64,000 nucleotides of DNA from Legionella jordanis (GTDB lineage Bacteria; Pseudomonadota; Gammaproteobacteria; Legionellales; Legionellaceae), in the NCBI RefSeq assembly GCF_900637635.1, contig NZ_LR134383.1, forward strand, positions 124,001 to 188,000. Direction: 5' to 3'. Shown piece after piece: positions 44,807 to 54,338 of the stretch (within the stretch, counting starts at the first letter, position 1; each line of letters opens with the position of its first letter). A program made the position numbers and the translations under genes. The notes beneath the pieces were generated by a model that saw only the letters and a program-made list of their open reading frames with translations, made no database searches and had not been told where the DNA came from.

Positions 44807-45308
44807 TGGATTCATCAGCCGATGCGGGTTGACAACGACAAGGAGGCTTGCTGATCTTTGCTTGCAAACTCTCAATTGCAAGCCCTCGTACTCCTTGTCC
44901 TGATGGTGCTGGAATGAAATTAATGGTTACCAGTAAATGCTGCGTTTGCTGATACTGCGGGTTTTTATAAAGCACCAGTAGAGGCATGCTGGCTTGCCAT
45001 TGATCGGTTTTGATGGTTTTAACCTCTGGAGGCGAGGTGGCTACCGAGCTTACAAAATAAGAGTTCTGCTGCACCATTTGCGGAAGTTTTGCCGCATTCA
45101 ATGCATTGCTGTAAGCAATCCAACCCGATGCAGTGAAATATTTGGCAATTTCTTTCTGGCGAGTTAAGAAATTTTTGTAATCATAAGTATAGGTGGCTAC
45201 AATGGCTTCATTGGCCCAAACTGCAAGCTGAGTATTATCGGGGGCTGCAAAAGAGGGCATGGAGGATACCAGGAAAAGAAAAATCGCAAAAAATTTGCTT
45301 CGCTGCAT
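44763..45308 (-). CDS. IcmL/DotI-like secreted protein
   Basis: The protein has 181 residues. The signal peptide (MQRSKFFAIFLFLVSSMPSFA) replaces the membrane anchor of true DotI/IcmL. The mature part has the IcmL pattern: WANEAIVATYTYDYKNF, FTASGWIAYSNALN, and WQASMPLLVLYKN. It is likely a soluble periplasmic paralogue of the Dot/Icm inner-membrane component, as are other IcmL-like genes of Legionella. It is remote from any visible dot/icm cluster. The tail-to-tail overlap with the DUF3592 gene is 44 bases. Confidence 0.82.
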   Translation of the reverse strand: MQRSKFFAIFLFLVSSMPSFAAPDNTQLAVWANEAIVATYTYDYKNFLTRQKEIAKYFTASGWIAYSNALNAAKLPQMVQQNSYFVSSVATSPPEVKTIKTDQWQASMPLLVLYKNPQYQQTQHLLVTINFIPAPSGQGVRGLAIESLQAKISKPPCRCQPASADESTKANDKKQSTSEVK

Positions 45309-45526
45309 ACAATGTCCCCCGCTAAAAAATTGTATTCTAAACAGCTTTGACCAACAAAAAAACCCTCATTAAGAATAATCTTGCAAAGCAAAACAAGCTA
45401 TTTTATCCTTCCTCGTCTTATAGATGGACCTCTCTGTATCGATACGTCGGTATTTATGGTATTTTATACAGGTTTGGGATCTGATCTACCCAAATCGGGT
45501 GCTTAACAAATCCCCGCCCTTTATAG

Positions 45527-45547
45527 CCAATCAAATGATTTAATTGG
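45527..45547. promoter_or_regulatory. Imperfect 21-bp palindrome upstream of ABC operon
   Basis: CCAATCAAAT-G-ATTTAATTGG is a palindrome with one mismatch per arm. It lies 55 bases before the permease GTG and could be the operator of the transporter operon. Confidence 0.35.
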
Positions 45548-45601
45548 TTGAGTATAGGTTTTTCAATCAGTTTAATAATAAAAAGAGAAGGGAGGGTTGT
45601 G

Positions 45602-47341
45602 GTGCACAACGTCCGTTTTTATTTTGCCAACCGTGAAAACGTTAGTCGCTATATTAACCGCTTAGATATTTTATTATTAATTTTGACTTTTTCTGTTCTT
45701 TTTTTTCTCGGTTGGGCAGGGACACAAATGGCAAGTCCTTACCAATTGGGTGAACCCTTGCCAATTTCCCTTAATCCCTGGAAACTCCCCTTTTATGCAT
45801 CCCGGACTGTTCTCAGGATGTTTATTGCTCTTTGCTTGTCACTGACGTTTACTTTCGTTGTTGGCGCAATGGCTGCCAAAATCAGGAGAGCAGAGCAAAT
45901 CATTATTCCGGCCATTGATATTTTGCAATCAGTCCCTGTTTTAAGTTTTCTATCCATTACCGTGACGGGTTTTATTCATTTATTCCCTGGGAGTTTGTTA
46001 GGTCCTGAATGCGCCAGCATTTTTGCTATTTTTACGGCCCAGGTTTGGAATATGACTTTTGGTTTTTACCAATCGCTGAAGACTTTACCCCATGATTTAA
46101 AAGAAGCAGCAGCCATGTTCCAACTGTCCGCATGGCAACGATTTTGGAAAGTTGAAGTCCCTTTTTCCATGTCCGGTTTGCTCTGGAACATGATGATGTC
46201 CATGTCTGCCAGCTGGTTTTTCGTTGTTTTATCCGAAGCCATTGCCGTTTCGCATCAACAAATTCGCTTGCCCGGGGTGGGATCTTACATTGCGCTTGCA
46301 ATAGAACGCCATGACTTACACGCAGTAGGCTATGCCATTTTAACTATGGTTATTGTTATTTTCCTCTATGATCAAATCCTGTTTAGACCTTTAATCGCCT
46401 GGTCTGAAAAATTCAAAATGGAGCCTTCACCTGATGAGGAAGAATATCAATCCTGGCTGATTGACTTGGTTCGGGGCAGCCGCATTGTTAAACGGTTAAG
46501 CCAACCGGCAGCCCGTTTAAAGGAACGTTTTATCAATGCTCGCTGGCTCAGCAAGAGACATAACAAGCCCATCAAAGAAATTGATTATCGTCATCAAAAA
46601 CACATGGATTGGCTTTGGAATACCGTTGTTTTACTGACCATTATTGTGGGTGGTTGGCTTTTGTTAAAATTTATACTGGCTCAAGTAAAAGTGAGCGAAA
46701 TTTTTCATGTGTTTGTATTGGGTTCGGCTACGGCCGCTCGTGTCATTGTGCTGATTGTCTTAAGCTCCTTGCTGTGGATTCCTGTTGGTGTCTGGGTGGG
46801 ATTAAGACCACGTTTGGCGCAAAAAATTCAACCGGTTATCCAATTCGTCGCAGCATTTCCTGCTAATTTGTTTTATCCTTTATTTGTAATAGCCATCGTA
46901 AGATTTAATTTGAATGTGCAAATCTGGGTGACTCCGCTCATGATTCTTGGTACCCAGTGGTATATTTTATTCAATGTTATCGCCGGTGCGTCGAATATCC
47001 CACGGGATCTTTATTTGGCTGCTGATAATTTTGGCGTGCGCGGATGGCAATGGTGGAAACGATTGGCTTTGCCGGGTATTTTCCCTTTCTACATTACAGG
47101 CGCAATTACTGCAGCAGGGGGCGCGTGGAACGCGAGCATTGTCGCTGAATGGGTGAGTTGGGGTAATACGACATTGAGGGCCACGGGTTTGGGTGAGTAC
47201 ATTCAAGCCAGTACCATTGCCGGTGACTTTCCAAAAATCGCTTTAGGGACGGCGATGATGTGTCTTTATGTGTTGATGTTTAATCATTTAATATGGCGTC
47301 CCTTATTCCGTTTGGCTCAAGAACGCTTCCATTTTAATTAG
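45602..47341 (+). CDS. ABC transporter permease with two fused permease domains
   Basis: The GTG at 45602 (HNVRFYFANREN next) follows GGGAGGG at a good spacing; the open frame begins earlier, at 45548. The product has about 579 residues with two binding-protein-dependent permease domains joined: EAA-type loops EAAAMFQLSAWQRFWKVEVPF (first) and LAADNFGVRGWQWWKRLALPG (second). The family is that of nitrate/sulfonate/taurine/bicarbonate transporters. No periplasmic binding protein is encoded next to it. The substrate is unknown. Confidence 0.88.
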   Translation: MHNVRFYFANRENVSRYINRLDILLLILTFSVLFFLGWAGTQMASPYQLGEPLPISLNPWKLPFYASRTVLRMFIALCLSLTFTFVVGAMAAKIRRAEQIIIPAIDILQSVPVLSFLSITVTGFIHLFPGSLLGPECASIFAIFTAQVWNMTFGFYQSLKTLPHDLKEAAAMFQLSAWQRFWKVEVPFSMSGLLWNMMMSMSASWFFVVLSEAIAVSHQQIRLPGVGSYIALAIERHDLHAVGYAILTMVIVIFLYDQILFRPLIAWSEKFKMEPSPDEEEYQSWLIDLVRGSRIVKRLSQPAARLKERFINARWLSKRHNKPIKEIDYRHQKHMDWLWNTVVLLTIIVGGWLLLKFILAQVKVSEIFHVFVLGSATAARVIVLIVLSSLLWIPVGVWVGLRPRLAQKIQPVIQFVAAFPANLFYPLFVIAIVRFNLNVQIWVTPLMILGTQWYILFNVIAGASNIPRDLYLAADNFGVRGWQWWKRLALPGIFPFYITGAITAAGGAWNASIVAEWVSWGNTTLRATGLGEYIQASTIAGDFPKIALGTAMMCLYVLMFNHLIWRPLFRLAQERFHFN

Positions 47342-47355
47342 GTACTGAGGCATCT

Positions 47356-48654
47356 ATGTCAGAAACAATTATCGCCATTGAAAATTGCCGTAAATCATTT
47401 AAAAAGGCTTCTGATCAGGATTTATTAGTACTGGAAGACGTAAATTTTCAATTGAAAGAAGGTGAAATCGTCGCCATGCTGGGTAAGTCTGGTTCCGGCA
47501 AATCGACTCTCCTTCGCATCATTGCCGGTCTCGTTCCACCTTCGGCTGGAACAATCACTTATCGCGGTAAGCCGGTAACAGGACCCGTGCCAGGCATTGC
47601 TATGGTGTTTCAATCCTTTGCTTTAATGCCCTGGCTGACCGTGCTTGAAAACGTGGAGCTTGGCCTCGAAGCTCAAGGGGTCAATCGTGAAGAGCGAAGA
47701 CGCCGGGCGATTGAAGCCATTGATACCATTGGCCTGGATGGTTTTGAATCGGCTTTTCCCAAGGAATTGTCAGGGGGGATGCGTCAACGCGTTGGTTTCG
47801 CACGTGCCTTGGTGATTAATCCTGACGTTTTATTAATGGATGAACCTTTTTCCGCTTTAGACGTCCTTACTGCCGAAAATTTAAAATCCGATTTGTTGGA
47901 ATTGTGGAAGGAAAAGAAAACCAACACCAACGGCATTTTATTGGTTACCCACAACATTGAAGAGGCAGCAACCTTGGCTGATCGCATTGTTATTTTTGGC
48001 AGTGATCCAGGTTATATCCGTGCAGAGCTGCAAGTCACGCTGCCGCAACCGCGCGATAGTGGGACCCCTGAGTTTCGCGATCTGGTCGACAAAATTTATA
48101 AATTAATGACCACAGGGCCAAAAGAAAAAGCAAAACGCGCACAAAGACAGTGGCAAATCGGCCTGGGTTACCGATTGCCAGATGTGGAGCCTTCAGAATT
48201 ATCCGGCCTCATCGAAACCATGAAATCCTTTGAGGAGCGCATCGATTTGCCTGAGCTTGCCGATGAGCTCATGATGAATATTGATGACTTGTTCCCAATT
48301 CTTGAAACCTTGGAAATCTTAGGTTTTGCCAAAGTTTCAGATGGGGATATCCAATTGAGTGAGTTAGGCAAGCAGTTTTCCGAAGCCGATTTGCAAGCCC
48401 GCAAGCAACTCTTTGCGAGATGTTTGCTCGAAAAAGTGCCACTGGCCCGCTACATTCGTCGAGTGCTGGATGAAAAATTCGGCCATCGGGTTTCTGAGGA
48501 ACGATTTTTAAGCAAACTTGAAGATTATCTCAGTGAAAAAGAAGCGGACAGGGTATTACGGACCATGATTGACTGGGGGCGCTATGCCGAAATTTTCGCC
48601 TATGATTTCAATACAGGGATTTTAAGTTTGGAAAATCCCGGGAACCATGAGTAG
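47356..48654 (+). CDS. ABC transporter ATP-binding protein, nitrate/sulfonate type
   Basis: The protein has 432 residues. The ATPase domain (1 to about 250) has Walker A (LGKSGSGKSTLL), Q-loop (AMVFQSFALMPW), signature (LSGGMRQRVGFARAL), Walker B (LLMDEPFSALD) and switch His (VTHNIEEAA). The C-terminal 170 residues form the AAA-associated domain seen in a subset of sulfonate-type ATPases, which is probably regulatory. It lies 14 bases after the permease gene in the same operon. Confidence 0.93.
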   Translation: MSETIIAIENCRKSFKKASDQDLLVLEDVNFQLKEGEIVAMLGKSGSGKSTLLRIIAGLVPPSAGTITYRGKPVTGPVPGIAMVFQSFALMPWLTVLENVELGLEAQGVNREERRRRAIEAIDTIGLDGFESAFPKELSGGMRQRVGFARALVINPDVLLMDEPFSALDVLTAENLKSDLLELWKEKKTNTNGILLVTHNIEEAATLADRIVIFGSDPGYIRAELQVTLPQPRDSGTPEFRDLVDKIYKLMTTGPKEKAKRAQRQWQIGLGYRLPDVEPSELSGLIETMKSFEERIDLPELADELMMNIDDLFPILETLEILGFAKVSDGDIQLSELGKQFSEADLQARKQLFARCLLEKVPLARYIRRVLDEKFGHRVSEERFLSKLEDYLSEKEADRVLRTMIDWGRYAEIFAYDFNTGILSLENPGNHE

Positions 48655-48861
48655 AGTTGTTACAATTTCATAAATGATGATGGTAAGTTACTATCCCGGA
48701 AGATGGGGTATTTCCCTTTATTCAAAGCTTGTGAAATGAACGGGGGCAAGCCTGTTTCAATCTTCTTAGCTTAGTCTTTGCCTGCCAACAGTCAAAAATT
48801 GGCTAAAATTAAATTAAATAGGGAAATTTAATTATAACCAAGGGCTGATAAAAGTACTTTC

Positions 48862-49998
48862 ATGAAGAAAATACTGCAACTGCAACAGGAATGTTTTTTA
48901 CTGCTCCTCCAAACATCGGTAAAGACCATTCCTTTTAACATCTTGCTGTCCGCCATCATTTGTTGCTACCTTTTGTATCGGGGAGCTGAACTGCCTTCTA
49001 CAATAGTTTGGTTCCTGGCCATGACGTTTTTAAGCCTCATCCGCTTGTTCCATAGCCACTACACTTTGATCAAAAGGCTTTACATCGATTCAGCTAAGGC
49101 GCATTTGGCCCTCTTTGTAGGCTTAACGTTTTTAACTGGTTGCCTATGGGGCTTTTGCTACGTCTGGTTTTATAAATACTTCCTTGCAATGCATCAGAAT
49201 GTCATCACAGTTGTACTTGGGGGCCTGGCCGCAGGTGGCCTTGCCTCGCTTTCTGTATACCGGCCTGCTTACTATGCTTTTTTATTCCCAATTTTCTTGC
49301 CCATGATCATTTATAATCTTTCATTCGGTATACTGGATAAGGACTTATTAGCTGTTACTTTTCTACTGTTTATTATCATGTTGATGGTCACGGCAAATTT
49401 CACCTCAAGGGTTCTGCATAAGACCATTAACCTTAGCAAAGAAAAAGATTGCCTCATTAGCAACCTCCATCAGGCCAATCACGAGAAAGACGATGCCTTG
49501 GATGAGATCCGGCGAATCTCAATTACAGACTCCTTAACAGGCCTTTACAACCGTAGATATTTTGATCTTCGTCTTGATGAAGAGTTAAGAAGAGCAGAAA
49601 GAAACAAACATTTCCTGGTTTTGCTCTTCATTGATGTAGATAATTTTAAATGGATTAATGACAATCTTGGTCATCCTAAAGGGGATGAATTTTTAAAAAG
49701 AGTAGCGACCGTCATTGCAAATAATACCTCTCGTTCTAATGACAGCAGCTTTAGAATTGGTGGCGATGAGTTTGCAATTATTCTGGCGAATTGCCGATTA
49801 GAGGAAGCTAATCTGATTGCAAAGACCATACAGGAAGAGATAAAGATCGATTCTCCCAATAAAGTTTCATTGAGCATGGGCATCGTTGAAACGCGACCTT
49901 CGAAGACTAAGTTGGAGGATCTGGTTTCAGCCGCAGACTTCATGTTGTACCAGGCCAAAAAGAATGGGAAAAATATTATTTATTCTTCCCAAACCTAA
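48862..49998 (+). CDS. Membrane diguanylate cyclase (GGDEF)
   Basis: The protein has 378 residues. The N-terminal half has about six membrane spans (TIPFNILLSAIICCYLL, LFVGLTFLTGCLWGF, LLAVTFLLFIIMLMV). A coiled-coil linker follows (about 190-212), then the GGDEF domain with DSLTGLYNRRYF, LFIDVDNFKWIND, FRIGGDEFAII and SMGIVETR. The intact GGDEF with Asp in DVD fits an active enzyme making cyclic di-GMP. An allosteric I-site RxxD (RSND) stands at the right distance, so product inhibition is expected. It is a single gene. Confidence 0.93.
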   Translation: MKKILQLQQECFLLLLQTSVKTIPFNILLSAIICCYLLYRGAELPSTIVWFLAMTFLSLIRLFHSHYTLIKRLYIDSAKAHLALFVGLTFLTGCLWGFCYVWFYKYFLAMHQNVITVVLGGLAAGGLASLSVYRPAYYAFLFPIFLPMIIYNLSFGILDKDLLAVTFLLFIIMLMVTANFTSRVLHKTINLSKEKDCLISNLHQANHEKDDALDEIRRISITDSLTGLYNRRYFDLRLDEELRRAERNKHFLVLLFIDVDNFKWINDNLGHPKGDEFLKRVATVIANNTSRSNDSSFRIGGDEFAIILANCRLEEANLIAKTIQEEIKIDSPNKVSLSMGIVETRPSKTKLEDLVSAADFMLYQAKKNGKNIIYSSQT

Positions 49999-49999
49999 G

Positions 50000-50322
50000 C
50001 TGTAACCCTCTAATCTAAGCATTTGTAAATGCAAGGAATAAGGGGAAAAGACTGAGCTCATGGGCTTACCTGCCTAGTCTAGGGTCACAAAGGCTGGGCA
50101 TTGAAGGTAAGGGTTATTATAAAAACATGGTTGCAATTTAACTATTCTGCAGTCTGCCAGGTGTTCATTGAGTCTCAGAAAAATTGAAGGTCGATGGGAT
50201 TTCTCCTTCTCCGGCACAATTCAATATGCGTTTAATTGGTGGAGTGCTTGCACCCCTCCACCCTTTGCGCTAGACAGTTTGAAATGGTTTAAACGGTACC
50301 AAGGTTTAAATGCGTTGTTCCA
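50000..50322. other. Intergenic stretch with one hairpin
   Basis: No gene is seen over 320 bases between the diguanylate cyclase and the convergent dsbA. The only clear structure is a hairpin at 50238-50262, described separately. Confidence 0.5.
50238..50262 (-). terminator. Hairpin downstream of dsbA
   Basis: On the minus strand, GGTGGA pairs with TCCACC and an inner GTGC with GCAC, with a GGG bulge. There is no T tract, so terminator function is uncertain. Confidence 0.35.
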
Positions 50323-50940
50323 TTAAGCCGTTTGGGCTTTTTTAACCAGGAAATCTAAAATTTGTAAAAACCGCTCGGGGTTTTTAGCCATCTGCAAGTC
50401 GGTTTTGTATTGGTTATTGACAACGATGGCGGGTACGCCGTTGATGCGATAACGAGACATGGTTGCAAGACCCTCGGCAACTTGCACATCTATGGTTGTG
50501 GAGTTTTCAAAGGCGCTTTTTGCCGTGGCATTGTCCACGCCTTCGGCGGTAAAAAATTGAATCATTTCTTCATTGTTAGCCAATGGACGCTTGTCATTTT
50601 GAATGGCTTTGAACAAGGCTGGGCCAAGTTTGCTTTCAAGTCCCAATAAATTGGCCGTGTAGTAGGCTTTCGCATAGTATTCCCACTCTTTATGGAAAAC
50701 AACAGGAATGCGAGAAAATTGCACTTTGTTTCCTTGTTGTTGAACCCAGGTATTTAACGCCGGCTCAATTCGATAACACCAGGGACAACCATAACTGAAA
50801 AACTCAGTCACCATGACCTTGCCTGCATGCACGGAAGGAGCAGTACCATTAACCAGTTCATAGTCTTTCCCAGCAACAAAATCTTCTGCAAATGCGAGAA
50901 CCGGGAACAGCAAAAGAACACACAAAACACGCTTTAACAT
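50323..50940 (-). CDS. dsbA: Thiol:disulfide interchange protein DsbA
   Basis: The protein has 205 residues. The signal peptide (MLKRVLCVLLLFPVLAFA) is followed by a thioredoxin fold with the redox motif C52-P-W-C55 in FFSYGCPWCYRIEP. The classic DsbA motif is CPHC; Trp in place of His should change the redox potential. The cis-Pro loop is GVPAIVV. It oxidises periplasmic cysteines. It lies 16 bases downstream of the cytochrome c4 gene, a common gammaproteobacterial pairing. Confidence 0.9.
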   Translation of the reverse strand: MLKRVLCVLLLFPVLAFAEDFVAGKDYELVNGTAPSVHAGKVMVTEFFSYGCPWCYRIEPALNTWVQQQGNKVQFSRIPVVFHKEWEYYAKAYYTANLLGLESKLGPALFKAIQNDKRPLANNEEMIQFFTAEGVDNATAKSAFENSTTIDVQVAEGLATMSRYRINGVPAIVVNNQYKTDLQMAKNPERFLQILDFLVKKAQTA

Positions 50941-50956
50941 ATTGAATCTCTCTTTT

Positions 50957-51565
50957 TTAGTGCAAACCTTGAATGTAATAAGCCACGGCTTCCATGTCTT
51001 CCTGGCTCATGCGGGAGCTGATGTCCCTCATAATCCCATTTAAATCGTTGGAGCGCTTACCTTCCTTAAATGCTTGTAATTGCAGTATGGTATAAGCAGC
51101 ATGTTGCCCTGACAAGACAGGAAAACCAGCTTGTTCATTGCCTGTCCCTTTAGGGCCATGGCATGCGATGCAAGCTGTAATATGCTTGTCAAAATCCCCA
51201 CCTCGGTAAAGTTGTTGCCCGCGCTGAACAAATTTCTCAGGCGTCGCCCCTTTCGGTAGCGTTTGTTCGGAATAGTATTTAGCCAGCTCCAACATATCAT
51301 TCTCATTTAAATTGGCAACGATAGCGGTCATTGTTGGTACATTTCTGGTTTTGACGGCTTTATAATCCTTCAGCTGCTTGAACAGATAACTCGCGTGTTG
51401 GCCAGCAAGATTAGGCCATTGTGGATTAACACTAATCCCTTGCTGCCCATGACAGGCTACACAAACGGCTATTTTTTGTTCAATAGCTGTGGGCGAGGGT
51501 TGTTGGTTGGCAGCATTGATTGCGTATGTGTAAAATACAACAAGTGCAAACAAGATTTTTTTCAT
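50957..51565 (-). CDS. Dihaem cytochrome c4
   Basis: The protein has 202 residues. A signal peptide precedes two homologous domains, each with a haem-attachment site: C35-VACH and CIACH near residue 131. Met ligands are in VPTMTAI and NGIMRDISSRM. The product is a periplasmic electron carrier, usually feeding terminal oxidases. It is divergent from engB, 56 bases apart, and co-directional with dsbA. Confidence 0.92.
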   Translation of the reverse strand: MKKILFALVVFYTYAINAANQQPSPTAIEQKIAVCVACHGQQGISVNPQWPNLAGQHASYLFKQLKDYKAVKTRNVPTMTAIVANLNENDMLELAKYYSEQTLPKGATPEKFVQRGQQLYRGGDFDKHITACIACHGPKGTGNEQAGFPVLSGQHAAYTILQLQAFKEGKRSNDLNGIMRDISSRMSQEDMEAVAYYIQGLH

Positions 51566-51621
51566 GGTTTTCCCGAGGGTTCTTCTTATTTAATGGTACA
51601 CTGCTTGTTTAAAATACCAAA

Positions 51622-52260
51622 ATGAAATTAAAGATGTTAGTAAATCCATACAGGAAAGCAAGTTTTCTAAAAAGTGCCGCTCGAGTCAATCAATTGCCGA
51701 GTGATGAAGGGTTTGAAGTTGCTTTCGCAGGCCGTTCCAATGCTGGTAAATCAAGTGCTTTGAATTGTCTGACTGAAAATAAACAGCTTGCTAAAACCAG
51801 TAAAACGCCCGGTCGCACGCAGCTCATCAATTTGTTTGAACTGGACGATTCACGGCGGTTGGTGGATTTACCAGGTTATGGTTATGCCAAAGTGGCTCAG
51901 GATGTTAAAAAAGAATGGCAACAGCATTTAAGCCATTATTTGGAAGTCAGGCAGTGCCTAAGAGGATTAATTTTGTTAATGGATTGCCGTCATCCCTTAA
52001 AAGAGCTGGATCAAGTGATGATTGACTGGTCGCTATCTCGTGAATTGCCCGTCCATATTTTACTCACCAAATCCGACAAATTAAGTCGAAGTGAGGTTAA
52101 AAACAGCATGGCCAAAGTGCGCAAGCACTATGAGTTGATGGAGGATTTCATCAGTGTGCAAGCCTTTTCGGCCTTGAAAAAGGAAGGCATCGAAGAACTC
52201 ATCAAGAAATTAAATGAATGGTTTGCCTGGCCCGATTTGCAAACAGGCGCGGCAAGTTAA
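51622..52260 (+). CDS. engB: Ribosome biogenesis GTPase EngB (YsxC/YihA)
   Basis: The GTPase has 212 residues. Its motifs are G1 GRSNAGKSS, G2 SKTPGRTQLINLF, G3 DLPGYGYAK, G4 TKSDK and G5 VQAFSALKKEG. It assists assembly of the 50S ribosomal subunit and is usually essential. The arrangement engB divergent from cytochrome c4 is conserved in many gammaproteobacteria. Confidence 0.95.
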   Translation: MKLKMLVNPYRKASFLKSAARVNQLPSDEGFEVAFAGRSNAGKSSALNCLTENKQLAKTSKTPGRTQLINLFELDDSRRLVDLPGYGYAKVAQDVKKEWQQHLSHYLEVRQCLRGLILLMDCRHPLKELDQVMIDWSLSRELPVHILLTKSDKLSRSEVKNSMAKVRKHYELMEDFISVQAFSALKKEGIEELIKKLNEWFAWPDLQTGAAS

Positions 52261-52310
52261 CATAAAACCTTGAAAGCCGCCATTTTTGTTATTCTTCGAA
52301 TCAAGGCTTG

Positions 52311-52331
52311 TGATGGTTTGCTAAACCATCA
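52311..52331. terminator. Hairpin between engB and acs
   Basis: TGATGGTTT and AAACCATCA form a perfect 9-bp stem with a 3-base loop between convergent genes. There is no following T tract. Confidence 0.35.
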
Positions 52332-52465
52332 GAGAATTATTGATGCACCAGCTTAATTCCTGGCCCCATGAAAGCTTTGCTTAGAGCAATTCTAAAGAAT
52401 CAATGTTCAGGCTTTGCATTCCCGATATTGCTGTTGACTTATAAACTCCTAAGGACCGGTGGCTG

Positions 52466-54331
52466 TTATTTTTCTTTCTTGAGTAAATCCTCAACCACTT
52501 GAGGATTTGCCAAGGTGGATAAATCACCCAAATCAGAAAGCTCCTGTGCGTGATTGTTTGCGATTTGCCGAAGGATTCGGCGCATTATTTTACCCGATCT
52601 GGTCTTGGGCAAGTCTCTAACCCATGTGATTTCATCGGGTTTGGCAATGCTGCTGATGTCGTTTTTTACAGTGGATACTAATTCTTCGTACAGTTGAGGG
52701 GAGGGTTCTTCTCCCTCTTTTAAAGTCACATAAGCATGTATTCCTTGTCCTTTAATTTCATCGGGCATGCTGACCACTGCAGCTTCTGCCACTTTAGGGT
52801 GAGTGACTAGGGAGCTTTCAATTTCTGCGGTGCTCAAACGATGACCGGCAACATTCAACACGTCATCAATCCGTCCGGTAATCCAAAAATCACCATCCTT
52901 ATCGCGCTTGGCACCATCGCCGGTAATATAATAGTCATTGGCAAAATATGCCTTGCAGTAGCGCTCGTGATTACCGGCTATGGTTCTGGCAATAGAAGGC
53001 CAGGGTTTTTTAATGGCCAATATGCCTTCGCCCATGCCTTTAATTTCCTCATGTTGTTCATTGAGAATCACCGGGAATATTCCTGGCAGCGGTTGACTTG
53101 CGGCACCTGGTTTGGCATTCATGACCCCTCCTTGCGGGCATATCATGATTGCTCCCGTTTCAGTCTGCCACCAGGTATCTACAATTGGACAAGAATTTAA
53201 GCCCACCTTATGTTGATACCATTCCCATACTTCAGGGTTAATAGGCTCACCTACGGTTCCCAATAAACGTAAAGATTTGCGGCTGGTTGTCGAAAGCCAT
53301 TGATCGCCCTCGCGTTTTAAGGCACGAATGGCAGTTGGTGCTGTGTAAAACACATTGACCTGATGACGGTCTATAATTTCCCAGCAACGAGCGGGAGTAG
53401 GCCAATTGGGAACTCCCGCATACATTAAGCTTGTGATGCCATTGGCTAAGGGGCCGTAAATGACGTAGCTGTGCCCCGTAATCCAACCAATGTCTGCTGT
53501 GCACCAAAAGATTTCCGTGGGGGCGCAATTAAAAATATAATCAAAGCTATAAGCCACCTGTACGAGATAGCCGCCTGTGCTATGCACCAGACCTTTGGGT
53601 TTCCCGGTGCTGCCTGAAGTATAAAGAATGAATAAAGGATCTTCAGCATTCATGGCCTCAGGCTCGCAATGGCTGCTTTGCTCAAGGCGAAGTTCATGCC
53701 ACCAGTGATCCTTTTGCGCATTGAAAGGTACTTTTTCCTTGCTATTCTGGATTAGTAAAATTTGCAAAGGAAGCTCATTTGCGGCCGCATCGGCTTGTTG
53801 TTTTAGTGGAAAATGTTTGCCGCCGCGGAAATATCCGTCTGCTGTGATGAGCAATTTGCATTCGGCAGCCTGCAAACGCTGTCTTAGTGCTGCAGGAGAA
53901 AAACCGGCAAAGACAATGCAGTGTACCGCACCAATGCGAGCACAAGCCAAGGTAGCAATAACGGCTTCTGCAATCATTGGTAAATACAGTGCCACGCGAT
54001 CGCCCCTGCCCACACCTAAAGATTTAAGGACATTGGCCATTAAACAAACTTGTTCATGCAATTGCCCAAAACTAAGTGTGCTTTGCTGTTTGTCGTCATC
54101 GCCTTCCCAAATGATGGCTGGTTGATTGGCTTTGGTCGGTAAATGCCTGTCCAGGCAATTGACAGTGGCATTGAGTTTCGCACCTTGAAACCATTTTACT
54201 TGTCCTTGTGCAAACCCACCTTCGAACTCTTTGTCCCAAGGTTTAATCCAATCAATATACTCAAGAGCCACATCGTGCCAAAATGGCAAGAGAGAATCAT
54301 CGTCTGCTGTTGGGAATGGTCTTTTAGTCAT
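52466..54331 (-). CDS. acs: Acetyl/propionyl-CoA synthetase
   Basis: The ATG at 54331 (MTKRPFPTADDD) is chosen; the open frame from 54352 would overlap the upstream gene. The product has 621 residues. AMP-forming ligase motifs are YTSGSTGKPKGLVHSTGGY, WWQTETGA, YITGDGAKRD and the catalytic Lys in PKTRSGKIMRRILR. It activates acetate (or propionate) to the CoA ester. It follows mmsB by eight bases, so it is in one operon with valine catabolism genes that end in propionyl-CoA, which leaves propionate as an alternative substrate. Confidence 0.9.
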   Translation of the reverse strand: MTKRPFPTADDDSLLPFWHDVALEYIDWIKPWDKEFEGGFAQGQVKWFQGAKLNATVNCLDRHLPTKANQPAIIWEGDDDKQQSTLSFGQLHEQVCLMANVLKSLGVGRGDRVALYLPMIAEAVIATLACARIGAVHCIVFAGFSPAALRQRLQAAECKLLITADGYFRGGKHFPLKQQADAAANELPLQILLIQNSKEKVPFNAQKDHWWHELRLEQSSHCEPEAMNAEDPLFILYTSGSTGKPKGLVHSTGGYLVQVAYSFDYIFNCAPTEIFWCTADIGWITGHSYVIYGPLANGITSLMYAGVPNWPTPARCWEIIDRHQVNVFYTAPTAIRALKREGDQWLSTTSRKSLRLLGTVGEPINPEVWEWYQHKVGLNSCPIVDTWWQTETGAIMICPQGGVMNAKPGAASQPLPGIFPVILNEQHEEIKGMGEGILAIKKPWPSIARTIAGNHERYCKAYFANDYYITGDGAKRDKDGDFWITGRIDDVLNVAGHRLSTAEIESSLVTHPKVAEAAVVSMPDEIKGQGIHAYVTLKEGEEPSPQLYEELVSTVKNDISSIAKPDEITWVRDLPKTRSGKIMRRILRQIANNHAQELSDLGDLSTLANPQVVEDLLKKEK

Positions 54332-54338
54332 GGGGCAC

